The notes: generated by a model from the letters alone, not told the origin. DNA of 64,000 nucleotides from Ambrosia x helenae (GCA_030844895.1 CM061223.1:3472001-3536000); one strand, 5' to 3'. Counted from the first letter of the stretch, positions 34,434 through 48,300 are shown. Translations and numbers: made by a program.

Positions 34434-36971
34434 CATATACATATTTTAATGAAAGGTCTTACAAAAAATAAACAGTCTACAGACCATCACGTCTATGCGG
34501 TGCATACATAAGAGGCTAGGAAGAGCATGTTTGTGCGGTGCATACATTAAAAGCTAGGAAGAACTTCTGGCAAAAAAAAAAAAAAAAAAAAAAACCCGCT
34601 TAATAAGAAATCTTTATAAGATTCCTATCAATCCATAATTTAGAAAAAAAAAATATATATATCAAACCCCCCAACATTTTAGTAGTTAGGATGTTATTTC
34701 TTTACCTTTTGTCATTGTCAATCAAAATCACAAGACTTCCAAACTTCAAGACGTATAGTTCTAAATTTAAAACCAAAAACCATCTAATATATACCGAACC
34801 AACATTATTTTTAACCGTTCATTTATAAAACTTGATTCCTTTCTCAATGAAACAATCAATTTGGACGTGCTCAAACCCAAGCTCAAAAGCTTTATTTTTT
34901 TTGCTTCATCCTAGCTAGATAGTTCCTAAAAGAAATCCTAGGGCACAAATTAGAGGGTTTTTTTTCTTTATGCGTTTTAAAAAACCAACTTGAATATCCA
35001 ATTCGAGGGGGGGGGTGGTTTTTATGCAAAGGAAAGGAGAGATGAAAGATTACTATTTAGGTTTTATTTTAGTTGTATATATATAAGTGTTTAATCTTCT
35101 AATCTTTACGTCAAACCCACATATATCGCTCACTTTAATGGGTTGAAACGTATCATGGGTTGAGTGTGTTGGCAAACTTCAAGCCTACATATTCATTTGT
35201 GTGCAGTAGTGTCACATCATACCATCCTCCAACCACATAAATTTAAAAAGAAGATATAAATACATAATATATGATGTAATTTATTTACTATAAACATTGA
35301 AAGATATGTGAGTTATGTATGTGAAAAGTCACCACATTATTTATATACCAAATACATGACCACTATTTATAATACTATAACATTGATACAAACATAATAA
35401 AGACATGGAGGTTATGAATGTAAAGAGTCACCACATTATTGTTAATTTCCTCATCAATTTTATAATTATGTTTAAATTAATTTCTTCAACAATTTAATGT
35501 TTAAGTAGAAAGATAATTTTAACCCCTAAATGACTTCAATAAGCATTGTACTATAAGCAATAAATGATGTATTTACTTAAATTTTGCGGGCATCCTTCAC
35601 TGATGTTTTATAATATAGTATAGAAGATAAAGATTCGGGTTGATTAATTAGTGTGAGCATGAATTTATGGCTTTTCGATTTCTTATTTCTTAACGCAAAT
35701 AATATAAGTAATTAACACATAGTTAAGTTTTTGTTTTCTCTTTATGCTAGTGTTTAATTTATTTTATTAATTAGAATTAGAACTTAAACAATATAAAATT
35801 GCCCAAAGAAAAATAATATTGTGAACTACACTTCATACAACGTTTAACAACAACATTAAATAGATCAACAAATACCTTAAAAGTCTTAGAACAAATATAG
35901 TTTACGTATAGATCGAGTTAATTATTTCATGGCGTTCAAGGAGACCATGTTGATTGAAATTGAGGAAAGTCTCCATACCCTCCTCCAACCATCCTCTCCA
36001 TCATCTGTCCTACATGTCCACTTGTTCCCTGCAACATCAATTTTCATCCCACGCAGTAAGTGGAAGTAATATTTATAATATATTAGAAACATATTAGCAA
36101 ATCTAGAATGTTATATTTATAATTTTGTTCGTTTTTATTTAGTTGACAATATATATGATTCAAGACACACAACTTCTTAACAAGGATAGTTAGGAAAGCC
36201 ATCTGTCACCTTCATAGGGACCATATCATCCAATTCAGTATAGTTGAGGTCAATAAGTCATAGAACATGCTTGCTTCTGAAAGCTTCATGGAGAGAAACT
36301 AAAAATGTACAAAGAAGAGAAAAATTTGTACTAATTAATTTTGAAAATTATTTTCTCATCAATAATTATGAATATTGTTTGTTTATTGTTTTAATTGTTA
36401 GTTGCACAATTACATTACCTCAATTTGATTCTGCAACGATCCAACATAGTTGATTATTACATCCAACATCACTGGCATTCCTATTGTTTATAGCAAATAA
36501 CTAAATTTAAATGGAGCAAAAAAATGATATATTATAAAGATAAATTTTTGTAATTGTCAAAGAACATATGAACAAGTAGAAAAAATTGTATATATGTATA
36601 TAAAGATTAACTCATATCTTTATACCTTGTAGCATCCGGGAACCATATCTTGCAAGCGTCTTAACTTCTCATTGATTTTTTTCTCTTCTCATCTAATGAA
36701 GACATAATTTTTTGGACAAAACAATGTTTCAAAGCATGAAATTAGCTCTAAGATTTTGTTTGGGGTTATGAAAAGACTATTAGCATTCAAGAAATTGATT
36801 ATAATGAAGTATATATAATAATATAGATGAGGGGTTGAAAGGCCTCACATTTAAGATGCATTATAGGTTAGGTTGTATTTTGTGTTTTAAAAGTTGGACA
36901 TAAGGGCATAATTAGGATAAGATTTTAGGATGTGAGGTATTGGATTTTGTTAAATTTACTAATCTACCCTC
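34434..36971. other. No gene; AT-rich with Helitron remains
   Basis: Contains a poly-A run (34573-34594) and, at 35592-35624, a minus-strand Helitron-like 5' end (TCTATACTATATTATAAAAC) whose 3' partner I could not find. 36840-36971 belongs to the older Helitron interrupted by the solo LTR. No credible ORF. Confidence 0.45.
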
Positions 36972-36976
36972 ATAAG

Positions 36977-39901
36977 TGTGACACCCGGCATATTTAGGTT
37001 AATACTTTTCATACTTTACATACATACGTTTCGTACTCTACATACATGCGTTTCACACTTTGCATACATACGAGTCTACCTCAACGAAAACATTGAAAAC
37101 AACTACTTAATATCATACTTGACCAGGTCGGTCGAGTCGTATCGATGATTCGGGAATCATCGGGAGTCGTTACAATGGTCCGAGGGACCATTGGGTGTCG
37201 GCCCATAACCATGTGTACAAGGATCGGTGATTCGTGGAATCATCGGATTTAACGCACGTACGCAAGTCTCGAGTCCCGGGAATTGGTGATCGGGTGGGAG
37301 CATGTTAGTTATCATGCATTATATGTTGGTAATCATTATGTGGCTTGTCGGTATGTGAAAACGTGATTACATATGTTAAAATAGGGTTTAACGCGCCAAA
37401 AACACAAACACTTGAACTATGGGCGATTAGGCTAGTGTGTGATAGCCTAATCGCCAATAGTAAGGGCGAGTAGGGGATATTAGGGGCGAATAGGGGGCTA
37501 TTCGCATGATGGTTCATGCGAATAGTAGCCCTACTCGCCTATACTGCTGCGTACTCGCCTGTAATGCTTTGAACGATCAAAAACGCCTATAAATACCACC
37601 CTTGACCTCTAAAACATCATTTATACAACCCTAGCCGTCCCATAACCTATCTCAACCCACAAACACCCTCTGGAACCTATTTTCACATCAAAACAACCAT
37701 TTCCAAGCTTATTCCATCATCTCCTCTTAAATATAAGGTGTGTTCTTCAAACCCAAACCTTTAAATGATTATGTTTTACTCCCTAAAAGTCCAGACCTGA
37801 CTTATAAACGTTTTTGTCTTTGAAAATCCATTTAAAACCGTTTTTAAACAAACCCACACCTTTACATGTGTTATATGTGTTATATGTGATTAAAGATAGA
37901 ATTTTTAGGATTAAATCATGATTGTTTTTTGTGTTATTATGATGTTTATGGCTATTACAAGTTAGTATGATGATGTCCTAGGAGTTTGAATGGTTTTGGT
38001 TGTGTATTGTTGATACTTGATGTTTTGACCCATTTGAAGGATTTTGGATGATTAAGGATGATATGAGGTGTGTTGTTGATTGTATGATGTTAGGGTTTGC
38101 TCTAGGATGATGCTAGAACAGTAGGATGCTATCGGATAACGTGGTTATGTGATTTAATCTGAATAATTGCTATTTAGGGCAAGTTCTTGCATGTTGATGT
38201 GATGTTTACATGCTAAGTTGCTATTTTGGGAAAACGCTCGCATTCGGAACTGTTAGAACGGTGAAAACTTAGGGTTTTGCTTGAAATATGTTTGTTAATG
38301 TGTTAGGATGATTATTGAATGTTCTTACATGTTTCGGATCTGATTTGGAGTGTTCGGCGCGCAAAATTGCACTACAGAACTGTATAGGCGAGTAGGATCC
38401 TACTCGCATGAGGCTTTAGGCGAGTAGGCTCCTAAATGCCTGATGTTCAGGCGAATACAAGCCTATTCGCCTATAGTATATGCGAATAGGGGCCTATTCC
38501 CCTCAACTACTAGCATTTACAATCCTAAATGCCTATACTTAAGCATTTACAATCCTAAATGCCTATACTTAAGCATTTACAATCCTAAATGCCTATACTT
38601 AAGCATTTACAATCCTAAATGCCTATACTTAAGCATTTACAATCCTAAATGCCTATACTTAAGCATTTACAATCCTAAATGCCTATACATAAGGCATTTA
38701 CAATCCTAAGTGCTAGTTGGATTCCTAATCGCGTATAATGCTGCTGTATGTATATTTTAACATCCCGGAACATGATTTAACGCCTAGGAACATGATAGGA
38801 ACCCCGGGATACACCTAATGACTTTGTGACACGTGTTCGGACCTGTTTACGCGTTAATCGGACATTATGCTAGACTAGGTGAACTGTTGCGCGTATTAAG
38901 TGTTTAATTGCATATGTGGCATGATGTCTTGTATTTATCTAACACGTGGAATGTCGGGTCACCAATGGGACGTCGGACCTTGTCTGGTGTGGTCGGTTAA
39001 ACGTTTAAACATCATTTCATATGTACACGGTTATGGTCTGGACTACTAGGGACTAATCAACCTACGGGTTGTTAGTCTAACACCTTATACGCTCGTCATG
39101 ATAGGTCACCGGTATTTGGTGCCGTCTATTGAGCAGGTTTACTTGTCTTAGTGCGAGGAGCAGCATCAGGTGAGTTTCACGGCCCCACTTTACGTTTTAC
39201 ACTTCGGGGGAGACACATGCTCATACTTATTTCATAAATTATCATGTTATACTAGTGTTAATTCATTTACATACTATACGATACGTAAAGTCCCCGGGAA
39301 ACCATGAATATGCTGGATAGCATAACGGGGGAAATGTGGATAGATCTATTGGGACTGACAGACCCCACCCGTCGGCTGGGAGCCGGGCGGGTGCATATTG
39401 TCTCGGTCATAACGCTACCGGGGATGGTAGTGCATAATCGTTTCGGGCAAAATCATATATCGTTGTCTGTAATGGTTTCCGGTCGTAGTAGTATTACTCA
39501 TGCGTCTAGCTAACGCTATCATTTCTGACATAGTGATAACATGATGGCTTTCATTACTTAAAACGTTTAATATAAAACCTGTGAACTCACCGGCATTATT
39601 TGCTGACGTTTTTAGCATGTTTGTCTCAGGTCGTTGAGGTAGCAGCTTATCATAGGCGCACGGAGTCACACCGCGTCTAGGATTCATATGCATTTTCTTA
39701 TCTTTTTCAGACTTTCGTACTTTTACATTTTGAGTTGTAATAAAGTTACGCTTCCGCAGCGAATTGATTTATGAAAACTTGATGGTTGTTTATTTCATTT
39801 TACGTATCATATAGTGTCGTTTATTGTGACCGTTGACTTAGATCCTGGTTTGTCATGCGCCTCGCGGTAAAACCCCGCACGTGGAATTTGAGGGTGTGAC
39901 A
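36977..39901 (+). repeat. Solo LTR (gypsy/chromovirus type), 2925 bp
   Basis: Begins TGTGACACCC and ends GGGTGTGACA, with 5-bp TSDs ATAAG (36972-36976, 39902-39906). A TATA box (CCTATAAATACC, about 37586-37597) lies in its left third. The last 400 bp match, in order, the solo LTR at 52281-54748 (inverted) and more weakly the chromovirus LTR at 56637-59131. The interior has many CGAGTAGG/GCGAATAGG motifs (37430-37560, 38390-38500) and a 30-bp tandem array. No gag-pol remains, so it is an LTR-LTR recombination product. Confidence 0.88.
38509..38708 (+). repeat. Tandem array of a 30-bp unit
   Basis: Six to seven head-to-tail copies of a 30-mer (AAGCATTTACAATCCTAAAT plus GCCTATACTT), nearly identical except for the last unit. 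Because 30 is a multiple of three, an open frame runs through it, but this is a by-product. The unit resembles the flanking GCGAATAGGCCTATTCG-type motifs. Confidence 0.95.
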
Positions 39902-40565
39902 ATAAGTGTCTTAATAGTCACAAGTATGCCAATAATACCCTTAATTTTTTTTGCTTAAACATGTTGTACATCTTGTTTGTTAAGTTGTATGGAAATGAAA
40001 ATAACTATCTTAGCCATCACATCAACTTAACAAACTTTATTTAATAAAAGTTCAAATGTAATATTAACAACATTTTTTTTTATATTGATAGCTATTTTTA
40101 TTTACAAGTTGTGGGGATATATTCACCTATGATTAGAATATTGCCTTTTGCTCATTGGGGACTAAATCTCCTTAACATGTCTATTGATTCACATAATGAG
40201 TGGAGGTTTGTTCGACCATTGATTAAAACCACCGAGTTAATTAAATGATTGATGACTCTAATGAGATGGTGTAAGCACCTTCTTTAGGAACCAACATACA
40301 GAGAAGATGCAACAATCTGCATAGCAACAGTTGCCATGTTACTAATTTCAACTACATATGTAGCTATGCATCTTTTTAATTAAACATAATAGTATGTTAT
40401 AAATTAACTTTTGAATATATATTGTAAACGTATATAACAATGTTAGTTTCTATAACGTTACACTAGACGCGTAAAGGACAAATTTTTATATGAATACAAA
40501 TTTGAAGATGTAATGCGATGTATTTAGTGCAATCACCATTCTATGAAACCACTGGTCTTGTATTG

Positions 40566-40598
40566 TGTCTCCGCCGCAACGCGCGGACACCCATCTAG
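40566..40598 (+). mobile_element. Helitron 3' terminus (partner end not found)
   Basis: Stem TCCGC/GCGGA (40570-40574, 40583-40587) with loop CGCAACGC, then 7 bp and ATCTAG ending at 40598 before T. This is nearly the same 3' signature as at 13992 and 31076. No TC start on the plus strand to its left could be assigned. Confidence 0.65.
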
Positions 40599-43500
40599 TA
40601 ATACAATGTTACTAATTATAACTTATAAGTACATATAATTATAAATATTTATTTATATTTATTATATTTAAAAAATTAGTTAATAAGTTATCATAACTTA
40701 GGGGACAACATAGAAACACGTGATGGGTTACCAACAAAACACCTAGCCTTATCAGGAGACACATCTGCTCTTCATCAACTTGGTTTAGTAATATATAGGA
40801 TAATAATACCCATAACTCTTTCATGCAAATAAAAAGCCTTGCCGAAATCTAACTGGTCGTTCATAGCAATTTTTCGACCCTCCAAGGGAAATGGTTTGTT
40901 TTTAGTAGGTTCAATTTCACTATTTAGAAAGCGGTAGCGGCGCACCTTGTTACCCGTCTCCTATATATGATTATGCAATTTGTTATTTTGTTTTCAATGA
41001 AATTTGTAGAAATCAAAATCCTAATATTTATTCATCCAATAATTATGATTTAGACGGAAATATCATCGCGTGGTCATTATGTATCCTTATGTTTGTTAGA
41101 TCGTTGTATTCTATCCATACAATCTATTAGAGGTGAGGCGGTACATTGAATCCTAACGAAAAGCTTAATCAAATTAACTGAATTAGGAAAAACTCCAACC
41201 ACCCCATGCTTAAAAATCAAAGCTTTATGAGGAATTAAGATGAGAATGTCACTTCATGAAGCTTGTTGTATGAGTAAGACCAACTTCATTAAAACCGTAA
41301 TTGTGGGTCATGGTGGCCCATCCCCTTTTGAGATTTATGTGTTTTATTAGTTGATGAATAAACACAAACCATTGGATCCACATGTATGTATAATAATAGT
41401 AATAATGCAAAAGTTGAAGAAAGGTGATAATTAGGTTTAAATAAATGTTATGGAGAATCCTAATGTATGTCTTCAAATCTACAACCATGATTTCAGGTCC
41501 CCTAGGAGCCATGTTAGACGACTCAAGTTCTCACCATTAGCTAATTACTTGGCCCCACAAACCATCTCGTCTCTCACCTACTTATGGAAATTTCAAACAA
41601 TAAAATGTTACTACTTGTTATAGTTTTTCAGTAAAACCCTAAGTTTTTGTTTTTGTGTTCTTTTAATAAAAACAAGAATATTGAACAAATTATAAAACTA
41701 TAAGTTCATGGAAAAAAAACTTGTGATGTTATTCGAACTTAGCAAGCTTGTGAAATGTAGTTTTTCTTAAGATTATGTGTATATGTTATCTCACATGTAA
41801 ATTTAATGATATATTGTTGACTGAGATTTTCATGACTTGGGAACCATAAAGATGATGTGAAGGTATATGTGACATGTAAGTGTTACCCACAAATGATGGC
41901 GTGGTGGTACACGAAAATAATCAGTCGCAAAAATTGTTAGCAATTAGCTACAATATTTTAGGATGCACGTTTAAATTATATTCTTGTGAGAAATCGGTCC
42001 CTAAATTTGAAACTGTTTTTTTGTTGGGAAATTTTAGAGACAATTGCCTACTTTTCTATTAGTGTCTAGATGTGTTTACCAAGGTCCAAGATGTTTAGAC
42101 ACTAGGAATATTTTAAAGTCTTTTTTCTATGCATAAATTCTTTTACACTTTAAATTAACAAAGCAATAAGTGTCTTCAATGAAAAGTTATATAAAGTTTC
42201 CTATTGTTTATGTGTTAAAATGTTACCAATTTGATTTTGTAAAGTAGGAATGGTATTTCTCAATTAACATGTCTAAATTCCACCTATTTATGAAGATAAA
42301 AATATAAATCTCCAAAACTCAAAATGTGTATTAATTATAATTTTGGAAACGAGTAAAATGACTTTTAAGGTGCATGAACATTTCACAATTTCAAACCATA
42401 GCTTTTGTTACTACTGCTTTTACAACTTAATCATACAGCACATATACTGAGTTCACATAGAATACCTCTTTCTTGTTTCATACCACCAACTTTGTTCAAA
42501 CAAAAAGTGTGTTCTACTTTTAGTTTTATACTACGTTTGGACGGTCTGGTAGTTGCATACAATTAGTCAGTGGATAAATTGGCATTTGTCATTTGTCATG
42601 TATAGTATAAAGATTTCCACTATCAATATTAAATAATGAAAATATGAAATGTAAATGTAGGAGAAAAGGAAATTTAATTTGTGTTCTTAAAGATTTCCAA
42701 GTACATGAATCATATTATTATTAATTTAATCGGTCATGCCAAACCATATATGTTAATTTCAAAATAAAACAATAAATGTTTAGGCTATTTGTAATGGTGT
42801 GACGCTCTAAAGGCGTCACAACACCCTCATCTTGTCCACTAAAATAATACAGGGGAGTGCCATAGGGGGCACTAGCCCCTTCTTCGTTATCCCCTTAACC
42901 GCCGAGAGCCCCTCTCATCCATCATCTTTCCACCAATCATAAACGCAACCACATTTATTTTTATTATTTCTTTTATTTAATTTACTAGCAAAACCATTAC
43001 ACACTTTTAACGATTTAGTTAGTCAAAACAATATTAACTATGTGACACTGACGTGACATATAATTTTATACATTCTTGTATTTAAATTATTTAACTTAAA
43101 AATGGTATTTATGATTTGTAAAAAAAAGTTTGAAAAGGGAAAGGGGGAGGAGGGAACAAGGTGGGTCATGTTTGGAGTTGTAGTGAAGTCTTCGGAAGTA
43201 GTTTTGATTGATGCATAAAAGAAAAGAAAAAGAAAAATAAAAAAGTGTGTGATGTTGGAGTAAGATATGGGTAGATTTGGGAAACCTTATTAAATTCCCT
43301 CCTACATCTCAACGTCAATCACGCAAACCAAAACTTACATTTCATTTATGGTGGGTCCAACAACACCTGAACTAAACCAAACCACACCAAATACTATGTA
43401 TCTCTTACACCTTTCCATACTCGGTATGCCCACACATACTAGTTATATATTCTATGGTATTTTTTTTATTTTTTTAATCATTATATATTCAAAAAAATAT

Positions 43501-43614
43501 GTGTATTTCTTCTGATTGAACACCGACCCGAATAATTAGCGATGTTAAACATAAAATTAAACAAATATCTAAAGTTTGGATCATGAATCATGTTTTAGAC
43601 TTTTTGGTTGATGG
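40599..43614. other. No gene; AT-rich DNA with a CACTA terminus and MITE relics
   Basis: No supported ORF. The block 42782-42910 (GACGCTCTAAAGGCGTC and GGGGAGTGCCATAGGGGGCAC) looks like MITE remains without clear ends. Confidence 0.4.
41880..42064 (-). mobile_element. CACTA transposon terminus
   Basis: On the minus strand the end reads CACTAATAGAAAAGTAGGC, the CACTA signature plus the usual A-rich start, followed by short subterminal repeats of the GAxAATTxxC type. The opposite end was not identified. Confidence 0.5.
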
Positions 43615-43782
43615 CAGTGGCGAAGCTTGACCAGAAACTTCGGGGGTCGGAAATCACTAGTTTCAGGGGGTCGAAACCGTATATACTAAAAAATTTCTAT
43701 ACGAATACTATATAATCGGAACTTCTGAGCGAAAATTCGGGGGTCGGCCGCCCCTCCCCGCCCCTTAAGAGCTGCGCCAATG
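43615..43782. mobile_element. hAT-like MITE with perfect 8-bp TSD
   Basis: 168 bp. Terminal inverted repeats CAGTGGCGAAGC / CATTGGCGCAGC and perfect 8-bp TSDs GTTGATGG (43607-43614, 43783-43790), as expected for hAT. The same family gives the fragment at 1-29. Confidence 0.85.
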
Positions 43783-43873
43783 GTTGATGGTTGAGATAGG
43801 ATAGTGAGGATAAAACAAAAATAACCTAAGAAAATACTCGTATGGAAATTGAATTAGTACATGATGTTTAGAG

Positions 43874-43927
43874 CAGGGGCGGTCCTGAAAATTTAGGTGT
43901 TCGGACCGAGCTGTAAAAATTATGCCC
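43874..43927 (+). repeat. hAT-type terminus fragment
   Basis: CAGGGGCGGTCCTGAAAATTT is a typical plant hAT MITE start. No matching right end was recognised. Confidence 0.4.
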
Positions 43928-44029
43928 CTAGCTTTAACTTTAAGCCTTAACAAAATAAATAATGTAAATTATATTTTAAGCTACGATTAAAGTAATATCA
44001 AATTGATGGATCAAATTTTATTTTTTCAC

Positions 44030-44106
44030 GTAGGTTGTAGTCTAACGGTAGAAGGAACAAACCCTCTTAGGGAGGTTGGGAGTCCGAATCCCACAAAGGG
44101 TGAAAA
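44030..44106 (+). repeat. tRNA-like (SINE-related) sequence
   Basis: A box A-like stretch (TAGTCTAACGGTAGAAGG) and box B-like stretch (GGGAGTCCGAATCCC) spaced as in tRNA-derived SINEs. It does not fold into a full tRNA and no TSD was found. Confidence 0.45.
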
Positions 44107-44559
44107 TATAAATGGGTGAAGGTTTGGCAATTATAAAAAAAATATTTGTTTCATAACAAAAATAAAAGTTAAAAAGGAACTCAATACCAACCGGTAAAAA
44201 AACAAAAACAAATAAGTGTGAGCCCTCTTCATTTCATAATTTCTATCATCTCTAGTCCTACACTTATTAATAAATCTGCAATTTTTTTCTCAAACTATTT
44301 CATTTTCTCTTTTAATTCTTAACATTTCTCAACATTTATTTACTTTCTGTTTTATATAAACTACCCTTCACTTTGATTAATAATTGATTAACAATTTTGA
44401 GGCTCAAACATACAAAATTCATCGAATTAAAGATATCACTCTTAAGAAAACTTGGATTGCCGGAGGGATATGAAGTAATAGTCTCTCGGCTCAAGACTTC
44501 AAGTAATAGTCTCTCTAAGGCTGAATTATTGATACCTCGTGTGTGATATATCCCCGCTG

Positions 44560-44690
44560 TCAAGGATCGAATCCTCTCTGTCGCATCCTATAATTATGAA
44601 AGACTCCAGAGATAATCGAACCTGAGACCTCCCAGTCAGGACCCTTACTATGTGGGTAAACCTTACCACCTCCTTCCTGGACCTCTGGAT
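44560..44690 (-). repeat. tRNA-like (SINE-related) sequence, minus strand
   Basis: On the minus strand a box A-like motif (GGTGGTAAGGTTTACCC) and box B-like motif (CAGGTTCGATTATC) about 45 bp apart. Ends are unclear. Confidence 0.35.
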
Positions 44691-45340
44691 CACTGGACCA
44701 GGACCGCATCGGCTTGAATCAGATTCATATTTGTTTAATACACTCGGTTTTTTGAAACACGTGTTAGGAAAACTAAAAAATTCCTCAAGGGAGTGAGAGA
44801 AAAGATCGTGTAAATCTTTAGCTCTTTAAAGTCTACTTCATACCGTATATTTAAATTTCAATACAGTCTAAGGCGGGCCACGTCATCTACTTTAAACATT
44901 TATCTCTTTTAGGGTCTACTTCATGCCGTATTTTCAAATGTTAAATCATTTTAGATCGGTACGAGATCATCTAGAGTAAGTATTAATAATTGTTTGGCTA
45001 GAACAATATATAATAACAAGAAAAGGACCTCTTAGGGGTGGAAGTGGTAAACATGTAGATACGAAGATGGATATGATGGTGAAACATGGGGTCCATATTA
45101 AGACTTATTAAGTTTCGACCGACGCTCTTTCTTAACTCTTTCCTTACATATTTTGTTTCTTTTTTGTTTATTTATTTTAAACATAAATAAATAAACAACT
45201 TTCCATAAGATTCTGATCTAAATTAGATTTTTTTTTTGAAAAATGAACTTCATTAAACCACACCAAACGACTACGCTCTCCAAGATAGAGAACATAGCCA
45301 AAAACCCGGGAAAACCAACAGTACAAAAAGTTACGTTACA

Positions 45341-48300
45341 TCAAAAAGAGCACCAACGCGCCCAATCCACTATCCTACCCTTAAACCTATTTTTATACCA
45401 AAGAAACCCCGACGCCTTTATGTCCGCTACCATTCTCACCACATCTGTATCGGTACCATTAAAAATCTTCTCATTTCTCGCTCTCCAAACTCTCCAACAC
45501 GTAATGATGATGATGCCATGCAAAATCTCCTTCTTGACTCCCGCAACTCCACTATGCTCATGAATCAAAACGACATCCTTCACATGAAAAATGAACGGTC
45601 TTGGAATCCCACACCATGACGCAATCTTGTCCACACCCCAGACACTATCGCACATCCCGTTAAAAGATGTTCGATAGACTCATCAAACGAGTGGCACCAT
45701 ACGCAATTGAGATTATCCACCATAATACTCCTCCTAGCTAAAGCCGTTTTAGTGGGAAGACGATCCAAAAACGCACGCCACATGAAAATGTTACACTTGG
45801 ACGGCACCCAAGAACTCCATCTAAACTCAAAGCTTGAACCGATAACCGACCCTCTAAGCCATGTTTTGACGTCTGCAACATCAAAACTACTACTACCCCC
45901 ATGAGCCCAGTACCAAGCGTCTTCTGTATCATTCAAAATGATAGATTGTAATAAACGTTCAAGCTCTGTTTTACTCTCTACCTCATCCGAAGCTGACACG
46001 GTACGAGACCAATCCCACCGGACCATCCAGTTACCTTCTGAAGCTTGCAGCCGATCACAAAGAAGAACCCGCTTGTTTCGTTCAGCAGAATACAACAACG
46101 GAAACGAGTCTTTGAGCGGTTCAATTCCCAGCCAAGTATCCAACCAAAACCGAATACGTCTACCATTCCCAGGATTAGCACGAAAGATCCGATTTAACCC
46201 AACACCATCTACCTTGTGCTTGTTCCAAAGAGCGACACAATTCTTCCAAACACCTGTTAAAGAATTATTACATGGAGCAATACCCCATGACGCGTCGAGC
46301 CGTGAATGGAAAAAACAACCCTCCTCCACAACGCGTTAGGATCACTCAGAAACCTCCACAGCCATTTAATCACCATAGCATTGTTGGTAACTTCTAGGGG
46401 AGCAACCCCCAACCCCCCGACTTTAATCGGCTTCGTAATAGTATCCCAAGCCACCCAACACATTTTGCGCACATCCTCAGACCCTCCCCATAAAAAACGT
46501 CTCATAAGGCCTTCCAAAACTTCTATGACTTTCTTCGGCGCCTTGAAAAGAGAAAAGTAATATATAGGGAGACTATCCAAAACCGACTTAACTAATGTCA
46601 AACGCCCGGCTATCGAAAGAGTATTAGCTTTCCATTTCGAAAGCCGACTTTTGAACTTAGTTATCACCGGATCCCAGTTCGAGATTCTATTCATATTCGC
46701 CCCAACCTTTATTCCCAAATACGTAAACGCAAATGCACCCCTTTTACACCCTATTTCGGCGGCCATATTTATTACATCATCTTCCTCGACGCCAACCCCA
46801 TAAAGGACCGATTTGTGCAAATTAATCTTGAGCCCGGAACATAAGTAGAAAATTCGAAGAACGCGTCTCATATTATTAAAATTAAATGTCGTCCATTCGC
46901 CCATTATCATAGCGTCGTCCGCATAAAGAAGGTGAGATAAGGCGGGGCCCTCGTTAGGGAGCTTAACCCCATTAAAAGCACCAATATCACAAGCCTGATG
47001 TAACATGCCCGAGAAAGCCACCATTAAAATAACGAACAAAAACGGGGACAGTGGATCACCCTGGCGAATGCCTTTTTGACACCCAAACTCAAACGTAGGC
47101 GACCCGTTAACAAGAACTGCCGCACGAGAAGAATATAAAATACCACGAATCCACTCGCACCAAACCCCCGGGAAACCCATCTGAGCCATAACCGACAGTA
47201 AAAACTCCCAGTTGACGTTATCATACGCCTTTTCAAAATCGATCTTGAACAAGAAAATCTTTCTGTCCCTCTTCTTTGCCCAAGAAATAACCTCACTAGT
47301 CATGAGAGGACCGTCTAAAATATACCGCCCTGAAATAAAAGCAGACTGTGTCTCAGACACTATGCGACCCAGCACCATCTTCAACCGATTCGCCAGCACC
47401 TTAGAAACCACCTTGATAATACTACCAATGAGACTAATAGGCCTGAACTCCCCCAGATTCGAAGGATCGCCCGTTTTAGGGATTAGTGTAATAAATGAAG
47501 ACCCCACTCCCGGACAAAACCGAGAAACCGTGAAAAAATGCTCCATAATAGTCAAAAAATCATGCTCAAACAAGCTCCAATAATGCCGAATGAATCTAAA
47601 ATTAAATCCATCAGGCCCGGGGCTTTATCAACGCCACACTCAAAAACTGCACGTTTGATCTCCTGATCAGAAAACTTATCCACCAGAATCGAGGCCTCCT
47701 CATCATTCACGACTTTCAAGCCATAACAAACAAGCTTCGGTCGATCGACCATACTTTCCTTAAACTTTTCCCGAAAGAACCCCATAACCTCCTTTTAATA
47801 ATTTCCGGATTTGTCTCCCACCTACCGTTAACCTCCAGGCCCGGAATAAAATTAGACGCCTTACGTTTATTTATAAAACCGTGGAAATACCTAGAGTTAT
47901 CGTCTCCGTGCATTGCCCAATTACATCTCGCCTTTTGTTTCAGATCGCTTTGCTTGTAATAGTCTAGCTCCCCAATACGTCTCTTTATCTCCGTCAACGA
48001 CCATATCTCATCCTCAAAGAGCGGACGAACCTCCACGAGATCATCTAAGACATTAAGCTCTGCTTCCAAAACCCGCCTTTCCTCCACCTCATTAGCTTTA
48101 GCCGTGTAAGCCCACGAATTAATGTTCTTACGTAACAACTTGAATTTAGCCAATAAGCGTGCGTCTGGACTTCCTAAGAAAACCCCTTCCTGAATCGTCT
48201 TTCGCACCACCAGATCAAAATCTTCACGACCAAGCCAGGAATTGAAGAACTTAAAAGGTTTGGGGCCAAAATTTCTCGACCCTGTCTTTAATAAAAGTGG

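Larger units (their letters stand above)
36840..40045 (-). mobile_element. Older Helitron copy, minus strand, interrupted by a solo LTR
   Basis: The minus-strand sequence from about 40030 to 39902, continuing at 36976 to about 36840, matches the first 150-300 bp of the Helitron at 26145 (shared ATTTTCATTTCCATACAACTT, ACATGTACAAC, TTAAGACACTTA, GAGGGTA). The match continues across the LTR insertion. Neither the TC terminus nor the CTAG end is convincingly preserved. Confidence 0.6.

Noticed and set aside
38509..38708. CRISPR-like array
   Set aside because: The units are contiguous with no unique spacers and this is a plant genome.
38443..38709. ORF of ten-residue repeats (SIYNPKCLYL type)
   Set aside because: Product of a 30-bp tandem DNA repeat inside a solo LTR; 30 being a multiple of three keeps any frame open.
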